From the NCBI RefSeq assembly GCF_000711875.1, contig NZ_JONM01000003.1, positions 186,001 to 250,000 of the forward strand: DNA of 64,000 bases, given 5' to 3'. Positions 1 to 7,784 of this stretch are shown in pieces. The translations under genes were made by a program, and so were the position numbers. Numbering within the stretch: position 1 is the first letter of the stretch; each line of letters starts with the position of its first letter. A model generated the notes under the pieces. It had not been told where the DNA came from, did no database searches, and was given only the letters and a program-made list of their open reading frames with translations. Source of the stretch: Andreprevotia chitinilytica DSM 18519 (GTDB lineage: Bacteria; Pseudomonadota; Gammaproteobacteria; Burkholderiales; Chitinibacteraceae).

Positions 1-510
1 GCCGGTACGGAAAGTGCCGCGTTGCTCGCCCGGGCCGATTTCTGCGGCCGGGGCAAAGAAAGTCCAATCCAGATCATCCGCCGCCTTGAGCACCGCCAAC
101 GCATCGCGATGGGCTAGCGCATAGGCCTTGTATTGCGGCGGGAAGTTTGGCGCATCGACGAGTTGCAGGCCCGGCGCGACTTCCAGACTGCCGGCACCGC
201 CGACGACGACCAGACGACGTACGCCAGCAGCGCGTGCGGCGGCGACCAAGGCTTTGGCGGCATCGACGACGGCGCTGGCATCGGCGCTACCGGGGCCGAA
301 GGCGCTGGCGAGGACGTCATGACCGCGGATGGCCTCAACCAGTGCGGCTTGGTCATCCAGGCTGGCAAGGACCGGGCGAACGCCGTGCAGATTATCCGGC
401 AGCGGCTTGTTGCTGCGAACGATGGCGGTGACTTCATGACCGCGCTTGAGGGCTTGCTGGGCGATGTGGCTGCCGATATTGCCGGTGGCGGCGACGAGTG
501 CAATTTTCAT
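1..510 (-). CDS. NAD(P)-binding oxidoreductase, NmrA/YwnB-like (partial)
   Basis: The reading frame runs from an ATG at 510 off the left edge of the window, so only the first 170 residues are present. The N-terminus is a Rossmann strand with the dinucleotide-binding pattern AATGNIGSHIA at about residues 7-17, as in atypical short-chain dehydrogenases of the NmrA/YwnB type, which bind NAD(P)H. A ribosome binding site (AAAGGA) lies 8-10 bases upstream of the start. It follows an Rrf2 regulator on the same strand, 81 bases away. A regulator/reductase pair of this kind is known from Bacillus (ywnA-ywnB), which suggests a redox or reactive-electrophile response, but the substrate cannot be read from the sequence. 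Confidence 0.85.
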   Translation of the reverse strand, partial: MKIALVAATGNIGSHIAQQALKRGHEVTAIVRSNKPLPDNLHGVRPVLASLDDQAALVEAIRGHDVLASAFGPGSADASAVVDAAKALVAAARAAGVRRLVVVGGAGSLEVAPGLQLVDAPNFPPQYKAYALAHRDALAVLKAADDLDWTFFAPAAEIGPGEQRGTFRTG

Positions 511-532
511 GGGGCTTCCTTTGTGGTTAAAG

Positions 533-549
533 GTAATTGATGAAGTTAC
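533..549. promoter_or_regulatory. Possible Rrf2 operator between the regulator and the reductase gene
   Basis: The imperfect palindrome GTAATTGATGAAGTTAC lies 23 bases upstream of the reductase start. Its AGTTAC half matches the right half of the palindrome upstream of the Rrf2 gene. Binding by the neighbouring regulator is inferred. Confidence 0.35.
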
Positions 550-591
550 ATTTGCAGGCAAAAAAATAGTCAGGCGGCCTGTTACGCCCGG

Positions 592-1026
592 TTATTTCTC
601 CGGTTTTTTCTCTATGGAGCCTAGTTGATCCAGCATGTCCTGCAGCGTCAACGCCGCCAATACGCCTTCCATCGCTGCCTGCGCCTGATCGAAAACACCG
701 CTAAGCACGCCGGTGATGTTGCGGCCGATCTCACAGGCCGGGTTGGGCATATTGCGGTGCAGGCCGAGCACGCCCGGTTCTTCCACGCAGTGATAGATAT
801 CGATGAGCTTGATCTCAGCCGGCGGCTTGGCGAGCTGAGTACCGCCTTTGACGCCGCGTTCCGCCCAGGTCAGCCCGGCTTGGCCGAGCAGGCCGAGAAT
901 GCGCCGGATCAGCACCGGATTGGTGTTCACGCTGCCGGCGATATACGCCGATGGAACAGGCCCCGTGCTGGTGGCCAACAAGGCCAGAATGTGGACGCCG
1001 ACGGCAAAGCGACTGCTGGTGTTCAT
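592..1026 (-). CDS. Rrf2 family transcriptional regulator (YwnA-like)
   Basis: This 144-residue protein is a small winged-helix regulator of the Rrf2 family. It opens with MNTSSRFAVGVHIL, has a recognition-helix region around NPVLIRRILGLLGQAG, and carries the wing GVKGGTQLAKPP. Only one cysteine is obvious in the C-terminal half (NPACEIG), so a three-cysteine iron-sulphur site as in IscR or NsrR is not supported. That places it nearer YwnA-type sensors. The start at 1026 is chosen because family members begin close to this helix; an ATG at 1050 is also in frame. A palindrome lies upstream, and a reductase gene follows, so autoregulation and control of that gene are likely. Confidence 0.85.
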   Translation of the reverse strand: MNTSSRFAVGVHILALLATSTGPVPSAYIAGSVNTNPVLIRRILGLLGQAGLTWAERGVKGGTQLAKPPAEIKLIDIYHCVEEPGVLGLHRNMPNPACEIGRNITGVLSGVFDQAQAAMEGVLAALTLQDMLDQLGSIEKKPEK

Positions 1027-1075
1027 TGGGAAGTCTCGTTGAGATGCCATCGACAAAATGCGGCATCCAAAAATA

Positions 1076-1094
1076 TGTAGCAATTGTAGTTACA
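1076..1094. promoter_or_regulatory. Palindromic operator upstream of the Rrf2 gene
   Basis: TGTAGCAATTGTAGTTACA is a 19-bp imperfect palindrome (TGTA.C.A....T.G.TACA) 50 bases upstream of the chosen Rrf2 start. Size, symmetry and position fit an Rrf2-family operator. Binding is inferred. Confidence 0.5.
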
Positions 1095-1180
1095 TATTTG
1101 GTACGTCGTAAAGTCATCGTTTGCTGTCATGTTCGATCATGCCAGCCGACCAAGGTGGGTGAAGAGATGGAGCGAACGCG

Positions 1181-1965
1181 ATGAAACAAGGATCGATGTT
1201 GGTTTGCAGCGCGCTGCTAAGCACCTCGGTGCTGGCGGCAGAACTGCCGGTATGTAGTGCTCAGGTGGCCCGCAGCGGCGCTCATTCGCCGGTGCTGGTT
1301 GAGCTTACACCTCGGAAGGCTGCAGTAGCTGCCCGCCGGCGGATCGCTGGTTGTCGGGTTTGGCCGGCGCTGGTTTCAGCCGACGCAACGTCATTCCCTT
1401 GGCGTTTCATGTGGATTACTGGGACTACATCGGCTGGCAGGATCGTTTCGCCAAGCCGGCGTGGTCGCAACGCCAGCGGGATCGGGCGGGGCAAGTGGGC
1501 GCAGGCTTCGTTTACACGCCGCAATTGCTGTTGAGCGGGCGGGATTGGCAAGCGTGGCGCGGTGGTTATGCGCAGTTGCGGGCGGCACTGACGGCTCAGC
1601 CCGCTACGGCGGCGAAGATCGAGCTGCGCTGGCAACCATCCGCCCAAGGCGTGACCGCCGTGGTGAACGTCGAGCAGGGTGGGGCGGGCGTGTTGCATCT
1701 GGCGCTGTATGAGGATGGCTTGAGCAGCCAAGTCGCCGCCGGCGAAAACCGAGGCGTGCATTTGCGGCACGATGCCGTCGTCCGCCAACTGGCCGGGCCG
1801 TTCAATCCTGGCTCGGATGGCCGCTTGCAACGCACCGTTGTGTTGGCTTTGGCGCCCGGGCAGGATGTGCAGCGCAGCGGTGTGGCAGCCTGGCTGGAAG
1901 ACGGCGGTAATGGTCGGGTCGTGCAGGCTGTCGCGGCCGATTGTGTCGCTGGAAAGGTGCAATAA
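1181..1965 (+). pseudogene. DUF1223 secreted thioredoxin-like protein, frameshifted
   Basis: Two overlapping frames together give one DUF1223 protein of about 260 residues. The first frame starts at 1181 with a signal peptide (MKQGSMLVCSALLSTSVLAA) and reads as far as SPVLVEL. The family sequence then resumes in another frame from 1306 as YTSEGCSSCPPADRWL and continues through HVDYWDYIGWQDRFA to a stop at 1965. One base is missing around 1304-1306, just before the CxxC-type motif. DUF1223 proteins are periplasmic thioredoxin-fold proteins of unclear role. The rest of the coding sequence looks intact, so this is either a very recent inactivation or a sequencing error. Confidence 0.8.
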
Positions 1966-2037
1966 CATTTGCGCGCTTCGCGCTAGCAAGGCGAGCGGCT
2001 AAAATGCCCTATTTGCCGCCAACCGGACCATTGCGCC

Positions 2038-2607
2038 GTGCCATTCAATTTGCCGATCTTACTTACCTGGCTGCGCGTGGCGCTGATACCGGTTTTCGTC
2101 GGTCTCTATTATCTGCCGGCCGATATGCCGCCGATTTTGATCAAGAACCTCATCGGCACGGTGATTTTTGCGGTGGCGGCGCTGACCGATTGGTTCGACG
2201 GCTATCTGGCCCGGAAGTGGAATCAGGTGTCGAGCTTCGGCGCTTTTCTCGATCCGGTTGCCGACAAGCTGATGGTGGCGGCAGCGCTGATCCTGCTGGT
2301 CGAAATCGACCGTGCGCCAGCCTGGCTGGCGGTGATCATCATCGGGCGCGAAATCACCATTTCTGCATTGCGTGAATGGATGGCGCAACTGGGCAAGATC
2401 AAGAGCGTGGCCGTTGCCACCATCGGCAAGTTCAAGACCGCCGCGCAGATGGTCGCCATCCTGTTCTTGCTATGGGACGAGCCGCTGATTCCCGGCTTGT
2501 CGACCCGCCTGATCGGTACCATCGCGCTTTACGTTGCGGGCGTGCTGACGATTGTTTCGATGTTCTATTACCTGCGCGTCGCTGCTCAGCAATTCCGCGA
2601 AAACTAG
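2038..2607 (+). CDS. pgsA: CDP-diacylglycerol--glycerol-3-phosphate 3-phosphatidyltransferase
   Basis: This enzyme joins CDP-diacylglycerol to glycerol-3-phosphate, the committed step to phosphatidylglycerol, in the inner membrane. The 189-residue product has several hydrophobic segments and the full CDP-alcohol phosphotransferase signature: D51, D54, G55, A58-R59, G68, D72 and D76 in DWFDGYLAR...GAFLDPVADK. The start is a GTG at 2038, which gives the usual N-terminus MPFNLPILLTWLRV. The TAG stop codon shares its G with the first base of a structured repeat that fills the gap to the next gene. Confidence 0.95.
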   Translation: MPFNLPILLTWLRVALIPVFVGLYYLPADMPPILIKNLIGTVIFAVAALTDWFDGYLARKWNQVSSFGAFLDPVADKLMVAAALILLVEIDRAPAWLAVIIIGREITISALREWMAQLGKIKSVAVATIGKFKTAAQMVAILFLLWDEPLIPGLSTRLIGTIALYVAGVLTIVSMFYYLRVAAQQFREN

Positions 2608-2872
2608 GCTCTGTTGACGCAGGTTTTGCGGTCGCGCGGCGCCGAATTTTGCGGTCAATCAAGGCATAAGGCGCGCCGCATAACCAGTTATGTCAGCGAC
2701 TTATAACGCGGAGTGACCGCAAAAGTCGGCTTCGCCCGAAGGGTTTGCCCGGATTTGGGCCTCTTGCGGTGTTGAAAGCCACTTGCGTAATCCATTACGC
2801 GGCGTGTCTTTCGCCTGGCAATAGGCCCAAATCCGGGCAAACGCGATCCGCAAAACCTACGTCAACAGAGCC
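2607..2872. repeat. 266-bp multi-hairpin element, copy 1
   Basis: The element is bounded by GGCTCTGTTGAC and its exact inverse GTCAACAGAGCC. The terminal stem extends to about 30 bp (2607-2636 with 2842-2872). Inside are two long hairpins. Stem A pairs 2641-2657 with 2714-2730 (16 of 17 bp) and encloses CATAACCAGTTATG at 2679-2692. Stem B pairs 2743-2762 with 2823-2842 (20 bp, perfect) and is topped by GCGTAATCCATTACGC at 2785-2800. The second copy at 26132-26398 has the same plan but mostly different stem sequences. The first G is the last base of the pgsA stop codon, and the next start codon follows 9 bases after the right end. It codes for nothing visible. Confidence 0.9.
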
Positions 2873-2881
2873 TGCCCAGCA

Positions 2882-4045
2882 ATGAACCCGTCCCCAGCCG
2901 CCGGATTGTTCGCAATCGGCGGCTTCTACTTTTGTTATTTCGCCTTTACCGGACTGTTCCAGCCGTATTGGGGCGTCTACTTGGCCGCGTTGTCGTTTCC
3001 GGCGTGGCAGATCGGCATCCTGACTTCACTTACCCAGATCAACCGGATTTATGCGCCTGCCATCTGGGGCTGGCTAGCGGATCGCACCGGCAAGCGCTCG
3101 TTGATCTTGCGTGTGGCGGGACTGGGTGCCGTGAGCGGTTTTATCGGCTTGCTGTTCGCACATGGTTTTTGGGGCATGTTCAGCGTCGTGCTGTTGGCGA
3201 CGTTCTTCTGGAGTGCCGCGCTGCCGCTGGTTGAAGCGCTGACGATGACCAGGCTGCGCGGCGATAGCGGCCGTTATGCGCGCCTGCGGGTGTGGGGCTC
3301 GATTGGTTTCATCGTCTCGTCGATCATTGCTGGTTACTGGATTCAGGCCAAGGGCGTGGCAGTGTTGCCGATGACGGTGGTGGCAGTCATGTCTGGTCTG
3401 GCAATTTACGCTTGGCTGCTGCCGGAAGCGCCAGCGCTGCCAGCCAACCAGCCGCAGGCTGCCGGCTTGGGGCAAATCCTGCGTCGGCGGGAAATTCAGG
3501 TAGTGTTCCTTGGCTGCTTCCTGATGCTGCTTGCCCACGGGCCGTATTACAGCTTCTATTCGATCTACATCACCCAGCATGGCCTCAGCAAAAGCCATAT
3601 CGGCTGGTTGTGGACGGTGGGCGTCTTGGCCGAGGTGGTGATCTTCCTGGTCATGCCGTGGCTGACCCGGCGCTGGTCGATGCGCAGCTTGTTTCTCTCG
3701 ACTTTCCTCGTGGCGGCGTTGCGTTTCCTGCTGATTGGCTGGGGTGTGCAGAGCTTGGCCATTCTGCTGTTCGCGCAGCTTGGGCATGCGTTTTCGTTCG
3801 CCATCAGCCATGCCAGCGCGATGAGCTACGTGCACAAGCATTTCGCCGGCTCGCACCAAGCGAAAGGGCAGGCGCTGTATATCGGGGCCTCGTTCGGCCT
3901 GGGCGGCAGCCTGGGTGGGCTGCTCGCCGGCTGGGGTTGGGATGTCCTCGGCGGCCGACTGGAATTTACGCTGGCCGCGCTGGTGGCGCTGACGGGGTGG
4001 ATCGTGTGCGCTGCGGTGTTGCGCCGCGAAGATCAAGCCGCCTGA
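2882..4045 (+). CDS. MFS permease, HcaT/LacY-like (MFS_1_like)
   Basis: This 387-residue inner-membrane protein has about 12 hydrophobic segments. It resembles the small MFS_1_like group that includes the phenylpropionate transporter HcaT: it starts with a short cytoplasmic tail, then GFYFCYFAFTGLFQPYWGVY, followed by the loop GWLADRTGKRS between the second and third segments, which matches the MFS A-motif. The substrate is unknown. No Shine-Dalgarno sequence is visible before the ATG, which lies 9 bases after a structured repeat. The 3' end overlaps the convergent HD-GYP gene by 13 bases. Confidence 0.85.
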   Translation: MNPSPAAGLFAIGGFYFCYFAFTGLFQPYWGVYLAALSFPAWQIGILTSLTQINRIYAPAIWGWLADRTGKRSLILRVAGLGAVSGFIGLLFAHGFWGMFSVVLLATFFWSAALPLVEALTMTRLRGDSGRYARLRVWGSIGFIVSSIIAGYWIQAKGVAVLPMTVVAVMSGLAIYAWLLPEAPALPANQPQAAGLGQILRRREIQVVFLGCFLMLLAHGPYYSFYSIYITQHGLSKSHIGWLWTVGVLAEVVIFLVMPWLTRRWSMRSLFLSTFLVAALRFLLIGWGVQSLAILLFAQLGHAFSFAISHASAMSYVHKHFAGSHQAKGQALYIGASFGLGGSLGGLLAGWGWDVLGGRLEFTLAALVALTGWIVCAAVLRREDQAA

Positions 4046-4887
4046 AGCACCTTGTCGCCCAGGCTGGTGCGTACCAGCTGGGTGAGACCTTCGATCAATT
4101 CATGGTCGATCACCAAAGGTTGAGCGGGTGCCCTGCGACCGGTCGGCACAAAGCGCCAATCGCCATCGCCGCCGATGGCACGCAACTCGTTGCGACAGGC
4201 CGGGCAAGCAGTCAGGTCGCCGGTGCGGGTCTTTTTCGGCACGGCGATGATCGGGCCACACATCGGGCAGCTTTGCAGCGGAATGCCCGGTTCCGAATGG
4301 CCGACGATGTGATCCAGCACGCCGGCTTGGCCCATGCGGATGAAGCGGTCGGCGATTTCGGCATCGAATTGGCGGCCAAGGTTGTCACGAATGATCTCCA
4401 GCGCACGGGCAATTGGCATGCCCTTGCGATAGGGGCGGGTCGAGGTCATGGCGTCGAAGGCATCGGTGATACCGACAATCTTGGCAACCAACGGAATCGC
4501 ATCGCCGGTCAGACCACGTGGGTAGCCGCGCCCATCCGGAGTTTCGTGATGCAGCACGACCGCATCGTGCACCAGATGGGCGAGCGGATGGTTGGCCAGC
4601 AGATGCTCACCCATCGCCGGGTGGGTCTTGATGACGTCGTATTCCTCATCGGTGAGTTTGTCCGGCTTGTTGAGGATGGCATCCGGCACGCCGATCTTGC
4701 CCAGATCGTGCAAAAAGCCGCCCAGCGCAATGCGGGCAACTTCGGTATCCGGCAAGCCCATGTCCTGCGCGATCAGCTTGGAAAATTGCGAGACCCGCCA
4801 CAGGTGGCCGCCGGTATAGGCATCGCGCGCTTCGACCATTGCGGCCATCGTGTACAGACTGTTGAGCAGGTGGGTGAGCAAATCCAT
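4033..4887 (-). CDS. HD-GYP domain cyclic-di-GMP phosphodiesterase
   Basis: The 284-residue protein is predicted to hydrolyse cyclic di-GMP. The HD pair is at residues 60-61 (GFLHDLGKIG), and the GYP region is HHETPDGRGYP at 113-123, both complete. There is no membrane segment or receiver domain. Instead the C-terminus carries two CxxC pairs (C207/C210 and C228/C231) that look like a zinc ribbon, an unusual addition that may serve as a sensor or partner-binding module. The start at 4887 has a good ribosome binding site (AAGGAAA); an upstream ATG at 4971 is in frame but lacks one. A diguanylate cyclase about 10 kb away could supply the substrate. Confidence 0.9.
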   Translation of the reverse strand: MDLLTHLLNSLYTMAAMVEARDAYTGGHLWRVSQFSKLIAQDMGLPDTEVARIALGGFLHDLGKIGVPDAILNKPDKLTDEEYDVIKTHPAMGEHLLANHPLAHLVHDAVVLHHETPDGRGYPRGLTGDAIPLVAKIVGITDAFDAMTSTRPYRKGMPIARALEIIRDNLGRQFDAEIADRFIRMGQAGVLDHIVGHSEPGIPLQSCPMCGPIIAVPKKTRTGDLTACPACRNELRAIGGDGDWRFVPTGRRAPAQPLVIDHELIEGLTQLVRTSLGDKVLQAA

Positions 4888-5076
4888 GGTTTTTCCTTGA
4901 TGGGGCGTCTTAACTATTGAATTTAGAAGGTGCTGTGCCCTTTTGTCGCGGCAGACGGGGAATTCTGACAAGAAACTTTAGTATTTATCCCAATAGAATT
5001 AGGCGTTCGCCTCACCTAGCTTCCAGCTGACGCGTTTCAGCGTCGTTTCAATCCATTCCAACTACCAGAGCCCATC

Positions 5077-6093
5077 ATGATTATCGTCATGCAACTCAAT
5101 GCGACCGATGCCCAAATCAACGGCGTCGTGTCTGAAATCCGCAAGGCCGGGCTGAAAGAGCACATCTCGCGCGGATCGGAACTCGTCATCATTGGCGCCA
5201 TTGGCGACGAGAACAAGCTGGAACCCGCCCATCTGGAAATCCTGCCTGGCGTCGAGCGCGCCACGCGGGTCACCAAGCAATACAAGATCGTGGCGCGTGA
5301 TTCGCATCCGGCCGGATCGATTGTGAAAGTGCGAGGCATCCCCATCGGTGGCAATCAGATCCAGATCATCGCTGGGCCATGCTCGGTGGAAACCCAAGAG
5401 CAGATGAACCTGTCTGCCGATGCGGTCGCTGCTGCCGGTTGCCGCATGATGCGCGGCGGTGCATTCAAGCCGCGCACTAGTCCCTACGCATTCCAGGGCT
5501 TGGGCGTGGAAGGGCTGGAGTACTTCCAGCAGGCGGCCAAGCGCCACAATCTGCCCATCGTGACCGAATTGATGGACGTGCGCATGCTAGACACCTTCAT
5601 GGAATACGACGTGGATGTGATCCAGATCGGCGCACGCAATATGCAGAATTTCGATCTGTTGAAAGAGGTCGGCCGAGTGAACAAGCCGGTCATCCTCAAG
5701 CGTGGTTTATCCGCCACGATTGCCGAATGGCTGATGGCGGCTGAATACATCGCTGCTGGCGGCAACCACAACATCATCTTCTGTGAGCGTGGCATCCGCA
5801 CTTTCGAGACCACATACCGCAACGTGCTGGACGTGACCGCAATCCCGGTGCTCAAGCGCGAAACGCACTTGCCAGTCATCGTCGACCCGAGCCATTCCGG
5901 CGGCAAAGCCTGGATGGTGCCGGCGCTGTCGCAAGCGGCTATCGCTGCGGGCGCGGATGGCCTGCTGGTAGAAATGCACCCGAATCCCTGTGACGCCTGG
6001 TGCGATGCCGATCAGGCGTTGACGCCGGAAGAACTGAAAAAACTGACCGTGACGCTTGGCGCCATCGCTGGTGCGATCGGCCGCAGTATTTGA
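5077..6093 (+). CDS. aroF: 3-deoxy-7-phosphoheptulonate synthase, type I-beta
   Basis: This enzyme condenses phosphoenolpyruvate and erythrose 4-phosphate in the first step of the shikimate pathway. The 338-residue product has an N-terminal ferredoxin-like regulatory domain (about residues 1-70), as in the Bacillus/Thermotoga subtype, and then the barrel. Barrel motifs include IAGPCSVE, GGAFKPRTSPYAFQG, LKRGLSAT, and VDPSHSGGK with the metal-binding histidine. The N-terminal domain implies feedback control by an aromatic product. It opens a co-directional block with tyrA 0.7 kb downstream, so tyrosine synthesis is clustered here. Confidence 0.95.
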   Translation: MIIVMQLNATDAQINGVVSEIRKAGLKEHISRGSELVIIGAIGDENKLEPAHLEILPGVERATRVTKQYKIVARDSHPAGSIVKVRGIPIGGNQIQIIAGPCSVETQEQMNLSADAVAAAGCRMMRGGAFKPRTSPYAFQGLGVEGLEYFQQAAKRHNLPIVTELMDVRMLDTFMEYDVDVIQIGARNMQNFDLLKEVGRVNKPVILKRGLSATIAEWLMAAEYIAAGGNHNIIFCERGIRTFETTYRNVLDVTAIPVLKRETHLPVIVDPSHSGGKAWMVPALSQAAIAAGADGLLVEMHPNPCDAWCDADQALTPEELKKLTVTLGAIAGAIGRSI

Positions 6094-6150
6094 AGGCGTG
6101 CACGGCGCAAGTCCGCTAGTCCTGACCTATTTACCCAGCAAGGAGCAACC

Positions 6151-6807
6151 ATGCGCAAATTCATCCTTCCCCTCGCCTTGGCCCTACTCGCCGCCGCGCC
6201 GCTGGCGCAAGCCAGATCGCTGCTTGATGGCGATTACCGGATTGATCGTGTCGTGGTGGGCGATACGGTGCTTCGCCCGACCGACCCTGTACCGACCGTC
6301 AATATCCAGGGTGACCGGATCAGTGGTTTTTCCGGCTGTAACCGTTTCATGGGCCAGATTCGCTACATGAACAGCAATGTGCAGATCGGTCCGTTGGCGG
6401 GCACCAGAATGGCTTGCCTGGAACCGAGCGTGCAGACGCTGGAAACGACCGTGCTGGATGCTTTGCAAGCGGCCAAAAGCTTTGGTCTGAATCAGGCTCA
6501 GCATGCCGTTGTGTTGCGCGGATCAAACGGCGAGGCCGTCACGCTGGTGCGTGAATCAGAGAATGTGAAGGTGCTCGAAATCGCCCCGCAAAAGGTGGCC
6601 TGCAGTGGCGTGGGCAAGATGGAGTGCCTGCAAGTGCGCGAGACCGCCGATGCACCGTGGACGTTGCTGTATCAGCAAATCGAAGGCTTCGAGCCGCAAG
6701 CCGGTGTAAGCTACCGCCTTCGCGTCCGCGAGGATCGCGTGGCGAATCCACCGGCCGATGCGCCAGCCACGCGGCTGGTTTTGATCGAAACGCTTGAGAG
6801 TCAATGA
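6151..6807 (+). CDS. Secreted META-domain and DUF4377 protein
   Basis: The 218-residue product has a signal peptide (MRKFILPLALALLAAAPLAQA) with no lipobox, so it should be periplasmic. Residues 22-110 resemble the META/HslJ domain, including FSGCNRFMGQI and the conserved MACLEPS segment. The C-terminal half (about 125-215) resembles DUF4377. The META domain occurs in envelope and stress proteins such as HslJ, but no activity is known. The gene overlaps the tyrA start by ATGA, so the two are probably translated together although no functional link is obvious. Confidence 0.8.
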   Translation: MRKFILPLALALLAAAPLAQARSLLDGDYRIDRVVVGDTVLRPTDPVPTVNIQGDRISGFSGCNRFMGQIRYMNSNVQIGPLAGTRMACLEPSVQTLETTVLDALQAAKSFGLNQAQHAVVLRGSNGEAVTLVRESENVKVLEIAPQKVACSGVGKMECLQVRETADAPWTLLYQQIEGFEPQAGVSYRLRVREDRVANPPADAPATRLVLIETLESQ

Positions 6808-7688
6808 CTTCCATTAACCCGATGACTTCCATCAACCGCTTGGTTCTGCTCGGCACTGGCCTGATCGGTGGCTCGTTCGCCCTCGCACTCAAGCGGGCAG
6901 GGCGGGTGCGCCACGTGGTCGGAGTCGGGCGCAATGCGCAGAACCTGCAGCGTGCGCTTGATCTGAACGTGATCGATTCGGCCAGTCATGATGCGGCTGA
7001 AGCCGTGCAGGGCGCTGATTTCGTGCTGATCGCCACGCCGGTTGGTCAGATGGGACGCTTGATGGGCGAGATCGCACCGCATCTCGCGTCCGATTGCATC
7101 GTGACGGATGGCGGCAGTACCAAGCGCGATGTCGTAGCGCTTTACCGCGAACATCTATCGCAGCACCTCGGCCAGTGCGTGCCGGGCCATCCGATCGCCG
7201 GCTCGGAGCTATCTGGTGCGGCTGCTGCGCAGTACGGGCTATATGAAGGCCGGCGCGTGGTATTGACGCCATTGCCGGAAACACGGTCGGATGCGGTCGC
7301 CCGAGTGCGTGCTTTGTGGGAAGTCTGCGGTGCCAGCGTGTATGAGATGAGCGCCGAAGAGCACGACGGCATCTTCGCTTGCGTGAGTCATGTGCCGCAT
7401 TTGCTGGCATTCGCTTATATGAACTCGGTGCTGGATCGCTCTAACGCCAGTGCCTGTCTGGATTTTGCCGCTACCGGCTTCCGCGATTTCACGCGCATCG
7501 CCGGTAGCCATCCGGATATGTGGCGCGATATCGCACTCGCCAATCGCGATGCCATCCTGGCCGACCTCAAGGCCAATGCCGAACAGCTGAAGCATGTCAT
7601 CGGTTTGGTTGAGTCGGGCGAGATGGATGCGCTGACCGATTACATTGGCCGCGCCAGCCGCGCTCGCAACGGCTGGGGCAAGCGCTAG
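6804..7688 (+). CDS. tyrA: Prephenate dehydrogenase
   Basis: This enzyme converts prephenate to 4-hydroxyphenylpyruvate with NAD(P), the tyrosine branch of aromatic synthesis. The 294-residue protein begins with the Rossmann motif LLGTGLIGGSFALALK and later shows GHPIAGSE and SHVPHLLAFA, typical of the family. There is no fused chorismate mutase or ACT domain. The N-terminus is odd: an 18-bp unit is duplicated, giving MTSINPMTSIN and two possible starts (6804, coupled to the previous stop, and 6822). The classical order tyrA-aroA-cmk is not kept, since aroA is missing between this gene and cmk. Confidence 0.95.
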   Translation: MTSINPMTSINRLVLLGTGLIGGSFALALKRAGRVRHVVGVGRNAQNLQRALDLNVIDSASHDAAEAVQGADFVLIATPVGQMGRLMGEIAPHLASDCIVTDGGSTKRDVVALYREHLSQHLGQCVPGHPIAGSELSGAAAAQYGLYEGRRVVLTPLPETRSDAVARVRALWEVCGASVYEMSAEEHDGIFACVSHVPHLLAFAYMNSVLDRSNASACLDFAATGFRDFTRIAGSHPDMWRDIALANRDAILADLKANAEQLKHVIGLVESGEMDALTDYIGRASRARNGWGKR

Positions 7689-7784
7689 CCGGTAGCTGCG
7701 AGGGTATACGGGCGTAACGAAAGCCGCGTTAGAATCCGCCTCGCTGGCAGGGAGATCCCCTGCCTTGTTTGGAGAGATTTTAAA

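Noticed and set aside
2607-2872. The 266-bp element as an IS remnant
   Set aside because: The ends loosely resemble IS903-type ends, but no transposase fragment is present and the interior is filled by conserved hairpins.
3292-4920. A 542-codon open frame on the plus strand
   Set aside because: It runs antisense to the HD-GYP gene and out of frame with the MFS gene; its translation has no family motifs, whereas both real genes are clear.
4954-4980. TAAAGTTT upstream of the HD-GYP gene as a flagellar sigma-28 promoter
   Set aside because: The -35 box matches, but at the correct spacing there is no GCCGATAA-like -10 box.
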